Below the pieces are notes generated by a model, which ran no database searches, was not told the origin of the DNA, and saw only the letters and a program-made list of their open reading frames with translations. Positions 61,453 through 64,000 of a stretch of DNA of 64,000 nucleotides are shown here, piece after piece (the stretch's first letter is position 1; every line of letters begins with the position of its first letter). A program made the position numbers and the translations under genes. This stretch comes from Neonectria sp. B-13 (Eukaryota > Ascomycota > Sordariomycetes > Hypocreales > Nectriaceae). The stretch lies in the NCBI GenBank assembly GCA_002682825.1, contig NOKP01000006.1, forward strand, positions 2,020,263-2,084,262, in the 5' to 3' direction.

Positions 61453-63160
61453 CTACGGCTGATAACCGCCAAATCCATTGTTGAAGTTCTGTCCAGGGCG
61501 AGGCTGAGCCCACTCAGCATTGGGGGGTTGCTGACCCCGTCCATAGCCTCCAGCACTCTGAGGGCCTGCATATCCCATCGGCGAGCCACCGTAACCCGCG
61601 GGCGATCCCGTCTGAGGGGGAGGATAGTTACCCGGCTGCGCACCATATTGGGCTGCTTCAGACGGCATTAGTGTGCCTGGCATCCACATCTGCTCGCCGT
61701 CCTCAAACTTACCGCCGTACTGGGGATAGTACGTGGGAGTGCCTGGGTAACCCCCGGGAGTCTGAGCGCTCTGCGGGCTGTACTGCTGAGCGGGATCAAA
61801 CCCGCCGCCGCCGCCCTGGGGATTGGGCGTCTTGTCCTTGCCCCACTGGAGACGGGTCAGTAATCGATCAATGATGTGAGCGGTGAGGAAGGGGAAGGCG
61901 TACACTGCACTTGAGAGGGCGGCCGTTGACGTTGTAGCCGTTCATTTGGCAGATGCCCATGGCCGCGTTCTCGTGTGTGTCCATCTTTATGAAGGCGAAG
62001 CCTCGATCGGCCTGGAAGCGCGACTCGACAACGAATCCAAAGTTCTGGAACAAGGGCACGACGTCATTGGGGGTCGTATAGGGGGTCAGGTTCCCGACGT
62101 AGCACGTCGTCTGCCAGCTGGGAGTCTGGGTCAGGACGACCTCGTAACTCGCGAGACCATGCGAGGGGAACTGGTGGTGTCCATAAGGGGTTGTCGGGGT
62201 CATGCCCATGGCCTGCATAGCCTGCTGCTGAGCCATAGAGGGCTGGCCCTTCTGATTTGCCCAGTTGCATCGGATGGCACGAGAGCCGAGCCACTCTCCA
62301 TCCATGGAGCTGAGGGCCTTCTCCGCTTCGGGTCGGTCCCGGAAGGCGACGAAACCGTAGCCTCGCGACCTGCCCGTCTTCATGTCCCACATAACGCGAG
62401 CCTCGGAGACGGAGCCGAAAGCCGAGAAGGCCTGGAGGAGGACCTCATCGTTGACCTCGTTGGAGAGGTCACCCACGAAGATGTGGAAGTGGTTGGAGGT
62501 GTCCTCCTTGCTGGTGGTGTTCGACTGATAGGCCCAGTTAACCCGAATTTCCTGCTCCTGATGTCAGCTTCGGAATCGTCGGCCAGTGCCAGGATAGTTG
62601 GCGGAATTTTACCGATTGGTGAACTCGTCGTCCGTTCAGGGTTTGCATGGCGCGCTCGGCTGCACCAGGGTCATCGTACTCGACGAAACCGTAATTGTAG
62701 CCCTTGGCCTGGGAAGAAAGCGTGTTAGCCACAACGCGCCAATCTCTCAACCAGTCCAATACCAGAGCGGTAAAATACACACATTTTTATCCGGGATGAT
62801 CTTGACGTTCTGGACGTGGCCAGTGGTCTCGAAGATCTGGCGCAGGACATCCTCGGTCACGCGCTGGTCCAAACCACCCACATAGAGAGCGCGCTTGTTG
62901 GGCTCAGGGGCGGCACGACGGAAGCCGCCGGCGCTGGTTGGGGACATCATGCCGCCATTGTCATTGCCAGATAAGGGCGAGGTTATGGCCGTCGGGATCG
63001 GGTTGTTGTTCTGAGGGATATGCAGGGGCGGCGGCGGGAGGTGGGATGCGTTGGGCTGGCCATTCTGGTTGCCTTCGAAGCCACCAGGGGCGCCCGTGTT
63101 GTTGGGCTGGGGAGGGGGAGGCAGCTGGCCCGGGTTGGAGGGAGCACCGGCGTCGGCCAT
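61453..63160 (-). CDS. PUB1: Three-RRM Pub1/TIA-1-type RNA-binding protein
   Basis: Pub1/TIA-1 proteins bind U- or AU-rich RNA in nucleus and cytosol, affect mRNA stability and splicing, and enter stress granules. There are four exons, 62783-63160, 62613-62708, 61904-62551 and 61453-61845, giving 504 residues. A Pro/Asn/Gln-rich N-terminus precedes RRM1 (ALYVGGLDQRVTEDVLRQIF, then GYNYGFVEYDD), RRM2 (FHIFVGDLSNEVNDEVLLQA, then GYGFVAFRD) and RRM3 (TTCYVGNLTPYTTPNDVVPL, then RGFAFIKMD). The RRM1-RRM2 linker EIRVNWAYQSN is diagnostic. The tail is Gly/Tyr/Gln-rich and prion-like. Exon 3 has tandem acceptors six bases apart (exon start 62557 or 62551). The second gives HQSEIRVNW, matching the family; the first would insert Glu-Gln. 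Confidence 0.93.
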
Positions 63161-64000
63161 TCTGGAGGATTGTTGGAGGTCGGATGAAATATTTGGAGGG
63201 GGAGGGACAGGAAGAAAGGTCGGTATGGGGATGAACGTAAGGCTACCTATGGTCGGATGGTCGAGGTGGAGCGCAGTCGGCGGTCGGCGGCGGCGTTGGG
63301 TGTACCTGACAGGACAGGGGTACGACGAGTTAACGAAGCTAGCGAGCTTCAACGTGTAACGAGAAGCGGTGCGGTGGTGACAGCGGGCGAGGAGGCAGCT
63401 TGGAGGCTGACGGTTCTTGGTAGGAATGCCGCGACACAAGAGGACGGTGAGCTGGAAGTGTGGCAGGAGACCGAGAGGTCGAGGGCCGAGGGCCTCGAGG
63501 ACACCGGACGTGGGAAAATGGAGCGGGAGCTGGAGATGGGGATGCAGTCGCCGTTCAACAGGACGGACACGGCGCTACCTCTGCAACCCAACGTGACAAT
63601 GGGGCCAGCGCCGAAGCGGACGGAGCACAGAAGGCGAGGGCGGGAGCCGGAGAGTCGGGAAGAGGGAAAAGGAAAAGCGAACGGACGAGTAGGAAAGAGG
63701 AAGAAGGAAATGATAAAAGGAAACGGACACGAAGAGATGAGAGGAGAGGAACAGCAAAAAAGACGAGAAATCGCAATCGCCGCTCCGATGGTGTCTCAAA
63801 AAAAAAACTTGTGTGCGATAGGCAAGGTAATAAGGCGAAGAAGACAAGGCAAGGTAAGGCAAGACAAGGTAGGTAAGGTTCGCCACGGCAGGATCAGGCA
63901 AGCAGGCAGGAGGAGAGAACAGAGCGCAGACGCCGCAGAGAGAACACCATCGGCGTGATGAGACGAGATGAGGGGGCGGGCTGATAACTGGAGTTGCTGC
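63161..64000. other. Upstream region of the Pub1-like gene
   Basis: This is the leader and promoter of the minus-strand Pub1-like gene, purine-rich on the plus strand and so pyrimidine-rich in the transcript sense. The 233-codon plus-strand frame at 63257-63958 is purine-rich low-complexity sequence and is not supported as a gene. No other feature is seen before the window edge. Confidence 0.5.

Noticed and set aside
61883..62728. 281-codon plus-strand open frame
   Set aside because: It is antisense to the RRM2-RRM3 exon of the Pub1-like gene and spans its intron.
63257..63958. 233-codon plus-strand open frame
   Set aside because: It is purine-rich Arg/Glu/Gly low complexity in the upstream region of the minus-strand Pub1-like gene.

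Overview
The window is nuclear DNA from a filamentous ascomycete (Pezizomycotina, probably Sordariomycetes). Genes carry short introns of about 45 to 80 bases with GT donors, CTAAC or CTGAC branch sites and YAG acceptors. Coding regions are GC-rich with C or G in third positions, promoters and leaders are pyrimidine-rich, and nearly every protein has a clear fungal counterpart. I see no bacterial, phage, CRISPR, rRNA or tRNA features and no intact transposon. Exon joins were worked out by hand. In every protein-coding model except the probable pseudogene the exon lengths sum to whole codons and the joined frames match family expectations.

Layout. 0.2-8 kb: PP2A scaffold subunit (+), the lysine methyltransferase EFM4 (-), a 13-bp minisatellite, a small protein with a fungal NLR-type N-terminal domain (+), and the 60S anti-association factor eIF6 (-). 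8.5-12 kb: a large polyglutamine protein of unknown function (-). 12-21 kb: gene-poor, holding an 80-residue Cys-rich protein (+) and one cytochrome P450 (+). 21-31 kb: eIF5 (+), then a divergent pair, THO subunit 1 (-) and the spliceosomal helicase Aquarius (+). 30.6-35.6 kb: a 5 kb gap with microsatellites. 35.6-46.4 kb: eIF4G (+) and the catalytic subunit of DNA polymerase alpha (-). 47.3-48.8 kb: a decayed or oddly spliced gene. 49-53.5 kb: a divergent pair, a mitochondrial PPR protein (-) and an RRM protein (+). 54.6-57.6 kb: the kinase Yak1 (-). 61.4-63.2 kb: a three-RRM Pub1/TIA-1 homologue (-).

The content is mostly core housekeeping: translation initiation and ribosome assembly (eIF4G, eIF5, eIF6, EFM4), mRNP processing and export (THO1, Aquarius, the RRM protein, Pub1-like), replication (Pol alpha) and growth signalling (PP2A-A, Yak1). 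Accessory-looking genes are the P450, the NLR-type N-terminal protein, the small Cys-rich gene and the possible pseudogene.

No wholly new multi-gene system is evident. The most notable observations are: a continuous reading frame fusing THO subunit 1 to a guanylate-kinase-like domain; that gene sharing a promoter with Aquarius, another factor linked to R-loop control; a 354-base in-frame intron in eIF4G; a P450 whose frame needs a 4-base micro-exon; a hidden 80-residue Cys-rich gene; and a gene with a GC-AG intron whose three in-frame stops could each be a C-to-T change at CpA.
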